A stretch of 64,000 nt of DNA from Hypoxylon rubiginosum (GCA_902806565.1 CADCXA010000057.1:124001-188000); one strand, 5' to 3'; shown: positions 22,268 to 36,034, counted from the stretch's first letter. Program-made: numbers and translations. Notes: generated by a model not told the origin, from the letters alone.

Positions 22268-24690
22268 TGACCTTGGGAATGCCCGGAGTGCCCGAGTTTT
22301 AGGAGGGGTCTTGTGGGGTGGGTGAGAAAGGCATTCCCAAATAGGAAGGAGGGTGCGAGCCTATGAGGCTTCCTGATTAGGAAATATTTTTTTGGTTATA
22401 GGTGTTTTATAAATGCTTGTAACGTTATAATATTATATGGTGTTTAAAAAAGGTGGGAAAAAAGGCGAGAAAAAAAGGATTTATATAAAATAAGAAATTT
22501 AAGTTTTATAAAAAAAACGGTATTATATGGTAAAAATCCTAGTTTAGGCTTTATATTTTAAATATAAAAAACGATATAATATAATAAAAAGTTTTAAAAA
22601 AAAAGCTATAATTATTATTTTATTATATTTTATTAAATTATTAGTTTATTTAAATAATAAATCTTTTTAACTTTATTTATTATAAATTTTATATTAATAT
22701 TTTATTTATATATTTAAATATTTAATTAATTTATATTTTTTTATATTAATTTTATTAATATATTTTTTATTTAATATTTAATTATTATTATTATTAATAT
22801 TAAATTTTATAAGTTTAAAATTATTATTTATTTTTAAATAATTAACTTAAAATATAATTTTTATTAGTTTAAAATTCTTTTTAAATATAATAAGATAAAT
22901 AAAATATAACTTTTTTAAGGTATTAATAATATAATTTATATTTTAAATAAATTTTTTTTTTAATTATTTTAAAATATAGTTAATATAATAAATAGTTTAT
23001 TTTTTTATAAAATTAATTTTATTTATTTAGTTATTAATTATTTATATATATTTTTATTAAATTAAATAATTAATAAAAATATATATATAAAAATAATAAA
23101 TGCTTATTATAAGTGGATTTAATAAATTATACCCTTATTTTAAATAGAATTATATTTTAATAAATATTTTATAATTAAATAAAAGTTAAATATTATGTTA
23201 AATAAGTTAAAATAATAATAAATTTAAAATTATATAAATATATTTTTAAATTAAATAATTAATAAATAAGTTTTAAATTAGGTAATTTAATTAATTTATT
23301 TTATTTAAAGTTAAGGATTAAGTTATAGAGTTTATTATTATTAAATTTAAGGGTTAAATCGCTAGGTTTATTATTTTTAAATATTAAAAGCTATTTTATT
23401 AAACTTATTTTATATATAAAATTATTAGTTATATTTATTATATTTATTATTATATATTTTAAATTAATATTATTAATATTTTATATTAATTAAAATTATA
23501 TATTAGGTTTTTTTTTTAAGTTATATTTAAAAATTATATATTAAGATTATTATTTAAAAAGATAATTTTATTTTAATAATAGTATTTTTTAAAAACTTAA
23601 GTTATATAAGTTATTTTTATAATAAATTTATTAAAATATTTATTAATATTAATATATAATATTTTTTTTAAAAATATAACTTTAATATTTATAATTATAA
23701 TTATATTTATATTTTTAATAAATTATTAGTTTTAGTTTATTATTTAAAATTTATAGTTAATAAAAATAAAATAAATATAAAATTTAGGTTTTAAGTTTAT
23801 TTTAAAGTTATTATATTATATATATATTAAAATGTTTAATAAAAAAAATATTATAAGTTATATTAATAAATAATAAATAAAAAAGTATAGTTAAAATAAT
23901 AAAAAAATATAAAAAGAAAATTAAAATATTTTAACGATAAAAAAGTGTTAAATATAAGTGGTAATTAATAAAAAAATAATAAAAAAAATTATTATTAAGG
24001 TTTTTAAGTATTAAATATATATATTTATTTTAGTTTATTTTTATATTTAACTGGTATAATTAATGTTATTATATTAATATAACTTTATTTTTATATTAAG
24101 GTTTTAATATTAAGTTATTTATATTATTTTTAATATTAATAAGTTTTATATAAATATTATATTAAAATTAATTAAGTTATTTATATTATTATTTTTAATT
24201 TAATATTTATATAAGATGTTTTTTAATGAATAGTTTTTATTTATTATATAATTAAATATAAATTGGATTTATAAAGTGTGTAATAATGTTTATAAAAAAT
24301 AGTTTTTAACTAGGTATTTAAATATTTATTTATAATTTTAAATAATATGGTATTTTTATTAAAAGATAATTAAAACTTAATTATTTTAATATGGTAATAA
24401 ATGTTATATTTTTTTATATATATTTATTTTTATTTTTATTTATTTATTTATTTAAAGTAAGTAAGTATTTTATTATAATATTATAAGATTATTATTTTTA
24501 ATAAATAATTAATATAGTTTATTTATATTTTAAATTTTATTATAATATGTTAAATTAAATATATGTTATATCTTTTTATATTTTATTTTACTTTTATTTT
24601 TATATTTAGGTAGATATTTAAATAAAGTAAGTTTGTTTATATTATTTTTAAATTAAGTTTAATATTATAATTTTTAAAATAAATAGTTAT

Positions 24691-24900
24691 TTAATAAATA
24701 ACTTTTATTAAATTTCTTTTTATTTATTAATATATATAATATTTTTTATAAATCTTATATAATTTATAGATTTAGTATTATAGTTTTTAAAGTAAATAAT
24801 TATTTAATAAATAACTTTTATTAGATTTTTTTTTATTTATTAATTTATATAATATTTTTTATAAATTTAATATATAAAATTCATATTTATTTATTTTATA
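24691..24900. repeat. Imperfect tandem duplication of about 112 bp in AT-rich DNA
   Basis: The stretch starting TTAATAAATAACTTTTATTA at 24691 recurs at 24803, followed in both cases by similar T-rich sequence and TATAATATTTTTTATAAAT. A third partial copy of the starting block lies near 26468. In AT-rich DNA short matches are common, but the extended order of blocks supports duplication. Confidence 0.5.
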
Positions 24901-27900
24901 TAATATTTAGTTTTTAGTTTTTATTAATAATTAGGCTTAATTATAATAATTTTATTTATAGGTAAGTAGGTTAGTTATTAATATATGGTATATTTATTTT
25001 TATAGTATTTTTTTAATATTTTTTTTTTTAATTAAAATATATAATTTATTTTTTATTTTATTTTAATTAATAAGTATAACTTAATATATTATTTAAGATT
25101 AATTAAAGTTAAAAGATAGAGTTTTTTAAAATTAATAATTTAAAATAATTAAATATAAATTAATATATAATTAGTTTTAATATTTAATTTATATTTTTTT
25201 ATTAAGTTAATATATATTTTTTTTAATATTTTTTTTTATATTTTATAATTAGTGATAGTAAATATAAATGTTAGTGTAAACTTTTTATAATTATAAAGTT
25301 TATTTTAAAATTTAATTAAGGTTTTATTTATAATATTTATTTTTTTAATAAATATTAGTAAAAGCTTTTTTTTTATTTTATTAAATTAAATATTTTTAAT
25401 TGTTTTAAATGATAAAAAGATGGTTTTTAACGGCTTAGTTAATATAAAAATATTAAATGTGGTTATATATATAATAATATTTAAATATAAAATAAAAAAT
25501 TACGTTATAAATTTAATGTTATTTATTATTTTTAAATTTTAAAAGTTGTTTTTAGTTAATATTATAAACATATTTTTTATAAAAAATAAATATATAAAAA
25601 CTTTTAATTTTAAATTATTTATTATAATAAATACTTATTTTATTATTATTTTTTTATTTAGAATTTTTAATTAATATTTAAAAAGGAAAATATAAATAGT
25701 TTGTTTTTATTATTTTATAAAAATAATTATCACTTATAAATTTATAAAATAATATAAGGTGTTAAAAGAAGTAATTGTTTTTATTTAATAATTTAAAATA
25801 ACTTCGTTTAATTAAACTATTTTAAAATTTAATAGATATGTATTTTTTATTATTTATTCGTTATTTTTTAAACGTTATAATAAAATGGTATATATTAAAT
25901 TAATTATTTTTATTTATTTTATTAAAATAATAATTGTTATAAATTTATATTATAATTAATAACTAAAAAATTATTTATTTATTTATTTAATTTTGAAAAG
26001 TTTATTTATTTTTTTTAGTTTTTTTTTATTAAAAACTTTTTTTAAATATAAAAGCGATAATTTATTTATTGGTTTAAATTGGAAAAAGTTATTATAAAAA
26101 ACCACGATAAGTTATTTACTGAAATTTTTATTATAATAATTATATGTTTTTTAAGTTTAAAGGTGAATTTATTAAAAATTTTTACTGGAAAATATATTAT
26201 ATTTATTAATAACTAGTATATTTATATTTTTTAAAACGTTAATTTTATTTTAAGATAGCTTAATATATTTATTAAAGGTTATTTTTATAATAAAATAAAT
26301 GGTTATTTTATTAAGAAATGTTTTTATTTATTTTAAAATAATAGTGATTTTAACTTTTCTTTAAATTTTTTTACTTTTTAAAATTTTTATTAAAATTTTA
26401 ATTATTTTATTTTTCCTGGTATTATTACCGCCACTAAAATATATAAGTAACTAAATATTATTTTTTATTAATAAATAACTTTTATTAAATTTAATAGTTT
26501 TTTTTTTATTAAATGTATTTAATTATAAAAAAAAGATATTTAAAGTTATAATTTATTTTTTATTTAAGGTATTTTTTTAAACGTATATTTTACTTATATT
26601 AGTAAATATTTAATAAAAATAAATATTAATTATTATTTTTATAAAACGGTTAAGAAAAATTAAAAAATCTTTTTATTTTAAAGGTTATATAATAAAGTTT
26701 TTATTTATTTTAAGAAGTTTTTTATTTTATTTTTTAAATATGTTATTATTTAAGGTTTTAAGTTTATATAAAATAGTGGGTTTTAATTTATTTATAAATT
26801 CGTGTAACTTTTTTATGTTAAGTTAATTAAAGTTATTTTTTTAAATTTTAATATTATTATTAATAGTTTTTAAAAAAAGAAGTTTATTTAAAATTAATTT
26901 TATAAAATTTATATTAATAATTATTTTTTAATAATAATTTAATTTTTTATTTATTAAGAAGTTAAAAATCTTAATAAAACCTTTAATTTTATAAAAATAG
27001 ATTAGATTTATAATTTTAGTTTTAAATATTAGTGTGTTTTTTTTTAAAATATTTATAATATATTGTTATATATTAAAAATGAAGATGTTAAATATGTTAT
27101 ATTTTTTTATTTTTTTTATTTTTTTATTATTATTTTTAAGGTTATTATTACGCTTTTTAATGTTAGAATTATTATTAAAATTGGTAAAATTATTTTTATT
27201 AAATTTTATATTTTAGTTTTTATTATTTATAATAATATTTTTTTTGGATTTTTTTAGTAAGTTAAAATTTTTATTAATAAATTTAAAATGGTTAGGTATT
27301 AAATTTTAAAATGTTTTTTATATTTTAAAAAATGTATTTATAGCTTATAATAAAAAATCTTTTTAAAATATTAATAATATTAGTTAAATTATAATAATAT
27401 AAATATATAGGTTATTTTTTTTAAAATTTAAAGGGTAGGTTTTAATTAATAAAAGTGTTAATATTTTACTTTTTAATATTATACGTTAATAATAATTACT
27501 GTTATATAAAGTATTTTTAAATTTAATATAATTTTTAATTTATGTTTTTAATTTAAGTATAGTTTTAATAATAAAAATATAGTTATAAAGGTATATATAA
27601 TAAAATATAAGGTTGCGATATAAATATATTTAAAATATATTAAACTAGACTTTAATATTACTAAAAAATATTAGTTTTTTAATGTTTTTTTTTATATTAT
27701 TATTAGAATTTTTAAATGTAAATATCTTTAAATATAATTATTAGTGTTATATAATAAAATAGATAATGTTATAATATAATTAATATTAATTAGGTTTTAA
27801 ATAGTAATAAATATTATATTTAAATAAATAATTATAAATTTTTATAGATAATAGTTTTTAATTAGAAAATATTTAATTAAATATTTTTATTATAAATTTA

Positions 27901-30900
27901 TAAGTTATTTTTTTAAAGTTATTTTAATTAATAAAGCTTAGTTGTTTTTAAAGTAAATTAATTTTAATAAAAATAAAATTAAGTTAGTTATATATTAAAG
28001 TTTATTATTTAATTATATAATTAATAATATAAAATATTAAAATTAAAAAGTAATTTTTAATAAAAATATAAATATAATTATAATTATATTTAAAAGTAAT
28101 AGTTATTACTTTATTTTAATAAGTATAATTTTAATTAAATTTTTTTAAATAAAATATACTGTTTTTAGTTATATAAGTAAAAAATATTATAAGTTAAAAT
28201 TAATTAAAGTAATATTTTATTATATTATTATTTTTTATATTATTTTTTTTTTATATTATTTTAATATATTTTCTATATATAACAGTGTATTTATATTTTT
28301 ATAAAACTATAATAATAAATTAAATTTTATTTTTTTATTTTTTTTTTAATTAATTAATATTTTTTTATATTTTTTTAAATAAGGTAAGGTAATTAAAATC
28401 CTTTATTATAACTTTTTTTCTAAATTATTTATAGTTAAAGTTTTTTTAAAAGTAACTATTAATTTATTTTATAAAAATAATATGTTTTTTAATATATTTA
28501 TTAGTTATTATTTATGTAAGGAATTTATTAATATTAATATTTTTATAAAATTATAAAAAGTTATATAAATAAAAAAAACCGTGTTTATTAGTTTTTATTA
28601 TTTTAAAATATTTATTTATAAATTTAAATACGTTGTTTTTTATATTTATATGTATAATCTTTTTAAAAAATATTTATAAATAATTGTGGAACTATATAAT
28701 AGTTATAATAAAATCTTAATTAATTTTTTTTAGGAGGTTTTAATATTGGTTTAATAGTTATTTTTATATTTTATATTTAATATTTTTATAATACTTAAAG
28801 TTTTAAAAGATTTTTTTTATATTAATTTAAATTGGATTTAATAAATTGTTAAGGTTTATTATAAACTATATAATAAATAGTTTATATTAAATAATAAAAT
28901 TTTTAAGTTTATTTTATTATTATATTTTTTTTTTATTAAATAAAGGTTATTATTATTTATATATAAAAATTTTATTTAAAAGTTTTTATATTTAATTATT
29001 ATTAATTTTCTTTTTATATTTTAATTTATTTTTAACTTAAAAAAGCTTTTTAAGTTTTATTAACTGGTAAATATTTTATATTTTAAAGAATAAAAATTTA
29101 TTTATTTAAGTTTTATTAATTTAACTATTATTATTTTTAATTATTTAATTAAATATAAGGAAAAAAAAAACTAAATAAATTGTAATTATAGTATTATATT
29201 AACGTAGTTTAATAGTAGTTTATTTATATATTTTACATTAAAAAAAACTTTTAAAGTTATAAATTAAAATTATTTTATATATTTATAGCTTGAAATTTTA
29301 TCCGTTTTATAGATAAAATTATAATATAAAACTGTTTATTATTATAATTAATTTACTTTAATTATATAAAAAAAGTTTAATAAATATAAAAGTAAAATAA
29401 TAAAAATTATAAATTTCTAAATATTAAATATTTAATTTAACTTTAATATATAGTTATTTATTTATAAATTATATTTTTATATTTATTATAATAAGATTTT
29501 TTTTAATGTGTAAAAACTTTTAAATAAAATAAATTTTCTTAATATTATTAAATTAGTTGTTAGCCGTTAAGAAAAATCTAAATAAAGTGGTAATTAATAA
29601 AGTTTTAATATAATAATATCCTTAATTTTTTTATTAGTTACTAATATTAATTAATATATTTTTTACTTTTTAATATTTTATATTTTTATTTTTTTTATTA
29701 TTAATTAATGTTTTATTACTAAAGTTTATAGCAAATTTATTTTATTATTTTATTTTAATATATAAATTTAATAATTATTTATATTAATTAATATTATTAA
29801 GTGTAATAATATAATTTTTATTAATAACGTTTCTATTAAAAATAAATAATATTTAGTTTTATTAAGAAATATAAATAAATTAAAATGTAGATTTTTTTTT
29901 AATGTTAATGATATAAGTGATATTTAAGATAATTTAAAATAATAATATCTTATTTTTATTTATTTAAAAATTTTAAAAGTTTTTATTTAAAAATATGTTT
30001 TTATAAAAATAATTTTATATTTTTAAAAAATATAAATATCTTATTATAAAATTTTTTTATATACTTAATATTAATATAAGATTTTTTTTAATAGGTTTTT
30101 TATTATTATATTATATTATATATATTTATTTAAAAAGATTTTTAATTTTACGTAATAAAATTTTTATTACATTATAAAAGTTATTTATAAAAATAATAAT
30201 ATATTTTATAATTTTATAATAAAATAAACTAAATTAATAGTTAGTTTTTAAATTAAAATAAAAGTTTATAAATAAACTATATATAATATTAATAACTAAA
30301 AATTTCTTTTTTAAAAATTATAACTATTTAATAATAAATAAGAAAAAATAAATATAAAGATTAAAAAACATAGTTAATTAACAATTAAATAGAATTTTCT
30401 TTTTTTTTATAGCTTTTATATATATGTTATATATATAAAATATTTTAATAAATTAAAAAAAACATTTAATATAATTTAAATAATACTTTTTTATATTTAA
30501 ATTTAAAAAGAAAAATATTTATAATTAAATAAAAATATATTTAAATAAATCTCCTTATAAAATTAAGATTAAATTATAAGTAAAGTATTAAATAAAATAT
30601 AGTTAATATTAATCTATAAGTATATTTTTATTTATATAAATTTATTTTTAAAAGTTAAATATATATTAAGATTAGTAATAAAGGGGTATTTTATAAAAAA
30701 ATAAATATAATATTAAAACTGTTTTTTTATTTATAAAATTATTTTTTTTGTTATTTATTAAATTTTAAAGAATTTAATTTGTTATAGTATAATTAGGAGA
30801 TAATATTTGTTGATTTTTTTTAAAAAATCTTTATAATTTTAAAGTTTTATTATATTAATAGTTTAAAATGTTAAAAATGTTAAAATAAATAAATTTTATA

Positions 30901-31813
30901 GTTTTAAAAATGTAATGTTAATTTTTTTTTATTTTAAATTTATTGTATAATATAAATTTTTTAGTTTTTTAATATTTAAAAATATAATATTAATATTTTA
31001 AAATTTAAAAAAAATATTATTTAAAAAATACTAAAAATTTAATAATAAAAATAACTGGATTTATAAGTTAAATAAAACCTATAGGTTAAATATAATTAAA
31101 AAGTTAGAATGTATTTAAATTAAATGTTATTTTTTTTTATATAAGTTTTATATTATTATTAATAAGCGGCTTTTTTTTAAAATTATATATATAACCGGAT
31201 AATTTAAATATACTGATAAATATATTATAAATTAATTTAATATAAACATATTATAAAAAAACGTTAGGAATAAATTTAATAATAGTTTTAATATTAATAT
31301 TATAAAGTTTAAAATATATTTAACTATTTATATTTTTTTTATAATTATATATAATAATAATTTAGCCTAGTATTATTTAATACCTATATAATATAGGTTA
31401 TAATATTTAAAGTAAGGTATATAATATTATTATTTTTATTATTATATTATTATTTTATTATTATATATTTATTTAAAAATTATTTTTGCTTTAAATAAAT
31501 ATATATTAATTTTTATAATTAAAATTTGTTTTATATAATAACGTATAAAAATATATAAACCTTATAACTTTATTATTACTTAAGATTATTAATTTTAAAA
31601 AAGTTTAAATATATATAAATTTTATAGTTTTATTATTATTTTATATAATTATAATTAAGTAAAAATAAAATTAATTATCCTAGAATATTTTAAATAATAA
31701 ATTTACGTTAACTAAATATAAAAGTTTATAAAATTTAATTAACTATATTATTAATTTTTTATTAAAAGGTAATAATAATTTTAGGAAGGTAATAGGGTGG
31801 AATTAAAATTTTG

Positions 31814-31818
31814 GTTAT
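31814..31818. repeat. Target-site duplication GTTAT, left copy
   Basis: GTTAT immediately precedes the TG of the left LTR and is repeated at 37626-37630 right after the other LTR's last base. Five base pairs is the normal duplication for Ty1/copia integrases. Confidence 0.92.
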
Positions 31819-32000
31819 TGTCAGATAACGTGTGTATTCAATTAGGGGGTTAATTGTGTGTATTAAGTGTGTGTCTCCTAATTGTACGTGTTCTCGCGAT
31901 TCCTTAGAATAGCCTCGTAATAAGGTTATTGCGGCTCCGGCCGTTGGCCTGTGCGCAGGACCTGAATAGGTCCTCCAGAATAACCTCTTATTATCTAACA
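31819..32000 (-). repeat. 3' LTR of the copia element (182 bp)
   Basis: On the element's strand it starts TGTTAGATAATAAGAGG and ends TATCTGACA, so it has the TG..CA ends and a short terminal inverted repeat. It matches the 5' LTR at 37444-37625 base for base as far as I can read. Confidence 0.95.
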
Positions 32001-32012
32001 CACCCCCCCAGG
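32001..32012 (-). other. Polypurine tract of the copia element
   Basis: On the element's strand the sequence just before the 3' LTR reads CCTGGGGGGGTG, with seven Gs at 32003-32009. This is the usual position for the purine-rich RNase H-resistant primer of plus-strand DNA synthesis. Being G-only rather than mixed A/G is a little unusual. Confidence 0.75.
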
Positions 32013-32068
32013 CTTGTCTATCCTTAATAGAGAAGCCTGAGCAATTAGGACTTATTCTCTGATGTCTC

Positions 32069-35000
32069 TTAATTGTCAATCATGTACGTATCGCTTTCTC
32101 CGCCAGGCAAGGAGTCCTCTATCCTGTCGAAGTCCTCCTCTGTGAGCTCGCGAATCCGTCTGGATTCGATTCTCTCCTGTACATCCACTAGGTTTAATTG
32201 TCGAGTGAATGCGGCGAATTCCTTTGCAGCAAGTGCCTTGGTGAGACCATCTGCCATCATATCCTTCGTAGGGACATAGGTGACTTTAATCCGATTTGCG
32301 AGTGCCTCCTGCCGTAGCCAGTGGTTGTGAATATCCACGTGCCGCAGCTTGGTTTGAAGTAACGCAATGTCTGCGTGTACCAGCCTGATCGTTTGCTTAT
32401 TGTCACAGTGTATTGTAATCCTCGAGTCATCCAGACTCACACCGAGCTCTGTGATTAGACGCGATACGAACATGGCTTCCTTTGCAGCCTGCGCAAGAGA
32501 CAACAACTCCGCTTCTGTTGTAGAAGTAGTCACTGTGTCTTGCTTGTTCGCACGCCATCCAATCACTCCTCCAAACAGCTTCATTACGTATGCTTGTGAA
32601 CTCTTTCGATCGAGGGTGTTGTCGGCAAACGAGGCGTCGCTGGCTACTTCGAATGTATCGGCATGTCCGTATTGTAAGGACAGGTATTGGGTGGCAAGGA
32701 GGTATCGAATTAGTCGGTCGGCTTCAGAATGGTGCTCGTTGCTGGGATTCATATTGAATCTGGCCAGTCGGGAGGCTGCGAAAGCAATATCGGGACGTGT
32801 GATCACTGCTGCGTACAGTATCGATCCGATCTTTTGTTGGTATCGTTGAATAGACTGTAGGGAAGCCAATTCTGACGAAGGTAACAGTTCCTTGTTTCTC
32901 ATAGGAGTTGAAGGGATAATTCCTGGTTTCTCATTTGTTAACAGTTTGCTTAACTTGTCCACGTATGAGGATTGAGAAAGCCAGATCAGTCTCTTATCTC
33001 GGTCTCTGATCACTTCGATTCCGAGAAACCACTGCAAGTCATCTCCGCCTGTAAGTTGGTACTTCTCTCGTAGCTGTGATACCACTGCGTCTACTGCTTG
33101 TTGCCTGTGGCCTTGGTATGCGAGGACGATATCGTCAACATAGAAGAAGATTAGCACTCCGTCTTTGGAGAAGCAGCAAGGCTCGTGGGGAACGGCTGAG
33201 AAGCCTAATTCCGTGAGTGTCTTGGTCAGCTCCTTTTGCCAAAGTAGGGGAGATTCTCTCAATCCGTATAACGCTTTCAGCAGACGTAGAATGGTCTGGC
33301 GTTTCCGGTACCCTGGAGGCATCCTCATATAGATTTCCTTGTCTAGATTTGCGTTCACGAATGCGTTAACTGCATCGTACTGGATTAGCTCGAGGTCGAA
33401 TCTTGCTGCAATTGCAATAAGGGTTCGGAATGATCTTCCGGCTAATGTTGAGGCGTAGGTGTTTAGGTGCTCGTCTTTGGTCTGCTGGTCTCCTCGGACC
33501 ACCAGCCTTGCTTTGCACTTTATAAACCATCCGTGTTTATCGAATTTATACACGTATACCCACATGCAGTCTAGAATCTGCTTGCCATTAGCGGTCTGTT
33601 GTTCACATTCAACCCAGGAGTTCATCTCCTTGTGGCTATCCAGGTGTGATTTCTCAGCTTCTCTGAATCCTTGCCCTAGGGCATGGTCCCGTAACTCCTT
33701 GTGAGTTTTCGGGGGAGGTGGTAGATCCCTCCTATGGATTCTCTGCTTTCTTTGCAGGAGTCTCTGCAGCCTCTCAGGTTCATATGATCCCGGGCGTGGT
33801 ACTGAATTTGGATTTGCTTGGCTTGTAGGATAGCGTCGCGGATGATGTGTCATCCGTGCTACTTGTGCCTTGCTCACTGGCTTTCCGTGCATTGATCCCA
33901 TCGCCGAGGTTAGGCGTCCTGCATTGAACGTGGCCTCCCAACTCGTTGCGTGGTCCGTGGCTCCGGAATAAGAGGTGGGTGAATCCCTCTTGGTCTGCTT
34001 CGGGAGCGCGCTGAGAGCTGCAGCTCGACCTACTGGGACAGCGTCTCTCATATTTTTGTTTCGGGAGGCGTGATTCACGGCGCTCAACCTTGTTTTCTCT
34101 ATTTTGTTGCGGGAGGCGTGATTCACGGCGCTCAACCTTGGTTTCTTGATCATATCCGGGGAGGCGTGATTCACGGCGCTCAACCCTTCTTCTATGTCGG
34201 TATCCGGGGAGGCGTGATTCACGGCGCTCAACCCTTCTCTTATTGTTGCAGTGAATAACGAAGCAGCCGGTGGAGGAGTAGCATCGGGAGTAGGGTATGG
34301 CATGAATACAGCTTCAGTGTAGGGGTGATCAAGCCCTTCAGCTTCTTCGTTGTCACATTCTCCGTTATCGCCATCCACTTCACGGTCTTGCTCGCCTTCA
34401 TCTTCTGCTGGCATTTCTGCCTCTGTCTCGTCTTCTTCAGGAGCCGATGGCCCTGGGTCAGCCTCTCTTTCTGCGTTTTGCAGGGTGGCGACCTGGTTAA
34501 CTAGGTCTCGGATATTCTCCTCTGTTGTGTGCAACAGGTCATCCTTCAAGGATGAGATATCTCCGTTGAACGTAGTGTCTTCGTCAAATGTGACGTCTCG
34601 TGTTTTGATGACTCGTCCTAACGTAGGGACCCAGATATTGTAAATATTCGTGGAGCTGTAGCCTACTAGGTAGCCTATCCATGCTTTCGGATTGAGACGT
34701 TGGCGTCGGTTCTGTTTTCGCTTTGCCTCTGCAGTGAGCGCAAACGCCTTACATCCATACACCCTTAGGTGAGCTTGATGTGGTCTCTTGTCGGTGACTA
34801 CACCGTCTCTGAAAGCCAAATAAGTGTAGAAGCGCTCGTATGGAGATTGCCAGTTGAGGTTATACTTAGGAGTGCGATTGTAGAGGTAGGTAGCAGCTTT
34901 GAAAACCTCTACCCATAGGAAACTCGGAAGCTTTGATCCTATTCTCATCGTTCGAGCTTTCTGCTTAATTACACCCCCCGAGCGTTCGGCGCCTCCATTC

Positions 35001-36034
35001 TGATCTTGCGTATCTGGTGCCGAGGGCTCGAGTTTAATATGGTGTGTCTGTTGAATGTGATCTCGTACGGCGTGCTTTCTTGTCACTAGCTCGTTGTCAC
35101 ACTCGATAGCTTCAATATTGAGTTGGTGCTGTTTCCGAATGATTCCGAATATCCAGTCTAGGACTTCGATAATTGAGTCTGAAGTACGATCTTTGAGATA
35201 GAAGTCCCAGGCCCATCCCGTACATCTATCAGTGATCAGCATTATACACCAATATCCTTGAGAGTCTGTTTCCAAGTCGTGGAAATCAATAGCTAAACGT
35301 TCACCTGGCTTGCTTGGTCGTTCGCGACGCTTGCGATAATTGAGCTTCTTGGCCTTTCCACAGCCACACGCGTCGCACTTCACTGTAGTGATTCGATCGG
35401 TCTTCTTGGTTGGGCCAGACTCCTTAATCTTCACCCCCCGAGAGTGACCAGTCGCGTGATTAAGGGCTTCTGGTCCTGGGTGGCCGAATCGTAGGTGCCA
35501 TAGTTCGCTAGTTGCCGTGCTTGGAGGTCGCTCCGTCCAGCTGTTAAACTTGACGCTTCTTGTGTGGAATGAGTAATTGGTGAAGTTCTCAGGAAGATCC
35601 TCCAAGACGTATTGGTCCTGTCTGTCAATAATGGTGCACAGGACGGAATCATCCTTTCTTCGTAGGCAGTTATTCGTGCCTTTGTGGTCCCACCAGTATC
35701 CCATTCTTCTTAGGAGCCTCAATGACACCACATTGCATGCGAATCCTTCACAGTATGCTACGTCTCGCAATCGTAGGAGCCTTGCTCCTTCTGGACTCTT
35801 TAGACGTACATCCACTTCTCCATATCCTTGTACAGGCACAACTGAGTCTCCTGCGAAGATCGCGTCTCCAGTGTGTGCTGTTCGGTATGACAGGAATCGG
35901 CTGAGTCGATTGAAGATGTGAATAGTGGTCCCTGAGTCCAGAATTGCTGAGTTCTTCAAGGGATAGGTATTGACTCCGAATGCGGCCTGTAGAGTTGAGA
36001 ACGTTCCTTTTGTTCTCCCAATTACTCGAACTAG
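32069..36034 (-). CDS. Copia Pol polyprotein (protease, integrase, RT, RNase H)
   Basis: In-frame continuation of Gag after the stop at 36035-36037, open for about 1320 codons to the stop at 32069. There is no ATG early in the frame, so Pol is expected as a Gag-Pol fusion. Numbering from the TTG at 35959: aspartic protease LDSGTT at 7-12; integrase zinc-binding H154/H160 and C195/C198; integrase acidic residues about D225, D288 and E325 (DNELVTR; QNGGAERSGG); a Ser/Pro/Glu-rich linker with a fourfold peptide repeat; reverse transcriptase with YDAVNAFVNANLDKEIYM and YVDD at 940-943; RNase H with SDAS (about 1107-1110), TEAE and HCDNK. A Glu/Asp-rich C-terminus follows. Nothing essential looks missing. 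It encodes all enzymes for copying and integrating the element. Confidence 0.94.
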   Translation of the reverse strand, partial: LVRVIGRTKGTFSTLQAAFGVNTYPLKNSAILDSGTTIHIFNRLSRFLSYRTAHTGDAIFAGDSVVPVQGYGEVDVRLKSPEGARLLRLRDVAYCEGFACNVVSLRLLRRMGYWWDHKGTNNCLRRKDDSVLCTIIDRQDQYVLEDLPENFTNYSFHTRSVKFNSWTERPPSTATSELWHLRFGHPGPEALNHATGHSRGVKIKESGPTKKTDRITTVKCDACGCGKAKKLNYRKRRERPSKPGERLAIDFHDLETDSQGYWCIMLITDRCTGWAWDFYLKDRTSDSIIEVLDWIFGIIRKQHQLNIEAIECDNELVTRKHAVRDHIQQTHHIKLEPSAPDTQDQNGGAERSGGVIKQKARTMRIGSKLPSFLWVEVFKAATYLYNRTPKYNLNWQSPYERFYTYLAFRDGVVTDKRPHQAHLRVYGCKAFALTAEAKRKQNRRQRLNPKAWIGYLVGYSSTNIYNIWVPTLGRVIKTRDVTFDEDTTFNGDISSLKDDLLHTTEENIRDLVNQVATLQNAEREADPGPSAPEEDETEAEMPAEDEGEQDREVDGDNGECDNEEAEGLDHPYTEAVFMPYPTPDATPPPAASLFTATIREGLSAVNHASPDTDIEEGLSAVNHASPDMIKKPRLSAVNHASRNKIEKTRLSAVNHASRNKNMRDAVPVGRAAALSALPKQTKRDSPTSYSGATDHATSWEATFNAGRLTSAMGSMHGKPVSKAQVARMTHHPRRYPTSQANPNSVPRPGSYEPERLQRLLQRKQRIHRRDLPPPPKTHKELRDHALGQGFREAEKSHLDSHKEMNSWVECEQQTANGKQILDCMWVYVYKFDKHGWFIKCKARLVVRGDQQTKDEHLNTYASTLAGRSFRTLIAIAARFDLELIQYDAVNAFVNANLDKEIYMRMPPGYRKRQTILRLLKALYGLRESPLLWQKELTKTLTELGFSAVPHEPCCFSKDGVLIFFYVDDIVLAYQGHRQQAVDAVVSQLREKYQLTGGDDLQWFLGIEVIRDRDKRLIWLSQSSYVDKLSKLLTNEKPGIIPSTPMRNKELLPSSELASLQSIQRYQQKIGSILYAAVITRPDIAFAASRLARFNMNPSNEHHSEADRLIRYLLATQYLSLQYGHADTFEVASDASFADNTLDRKSSQAYVMKLFGGVIGWRANKQDTVTTSTTEAELLSLAQAAKEAMFVSRLITELGVSLDDSRITIHCDNKQTIRLVHADIALLQTKLRHVDIHNHWLRQEALANRIKVTYVPTKDMMADGLTKALAAKEFAAFTRQLNLVDVQERIESRRIRELTEEDFDRIEDSLPGGESDTYMIDN
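34065..34233 (-). repeat. Fourfold repeat in the Pol linker (LSAVNHAS units)
   Basis: A block of about 26 bp (GGAGGCGTGATTCACGGCGC plus CAACC with one base between) recurs four times at about 50-60 bp spacing, in the Pol region between integrase and reverse transcriptase. Each copy encodes the peptide LSAVNHAS in frame, with variable acidic or basic spacers between. DNA identity within the core units is nearly perfect while the spacers differ. Confidence 0.9.

Noticed and set aside
27034..27257. Open frames of 60-64 codons in the AT-rich island
   Set aside because: Almost pure Phe, Ile, Leu and Tyr from A/T-only DNA; no coding signal.
31762..32079. 105-aa minus-strand frame across the 3' LTR
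   Set aside because: It runs through the LTR, polypurine tract and the flanking AT-rich DNA, and has no similarity to any protein family; an accidental frame.
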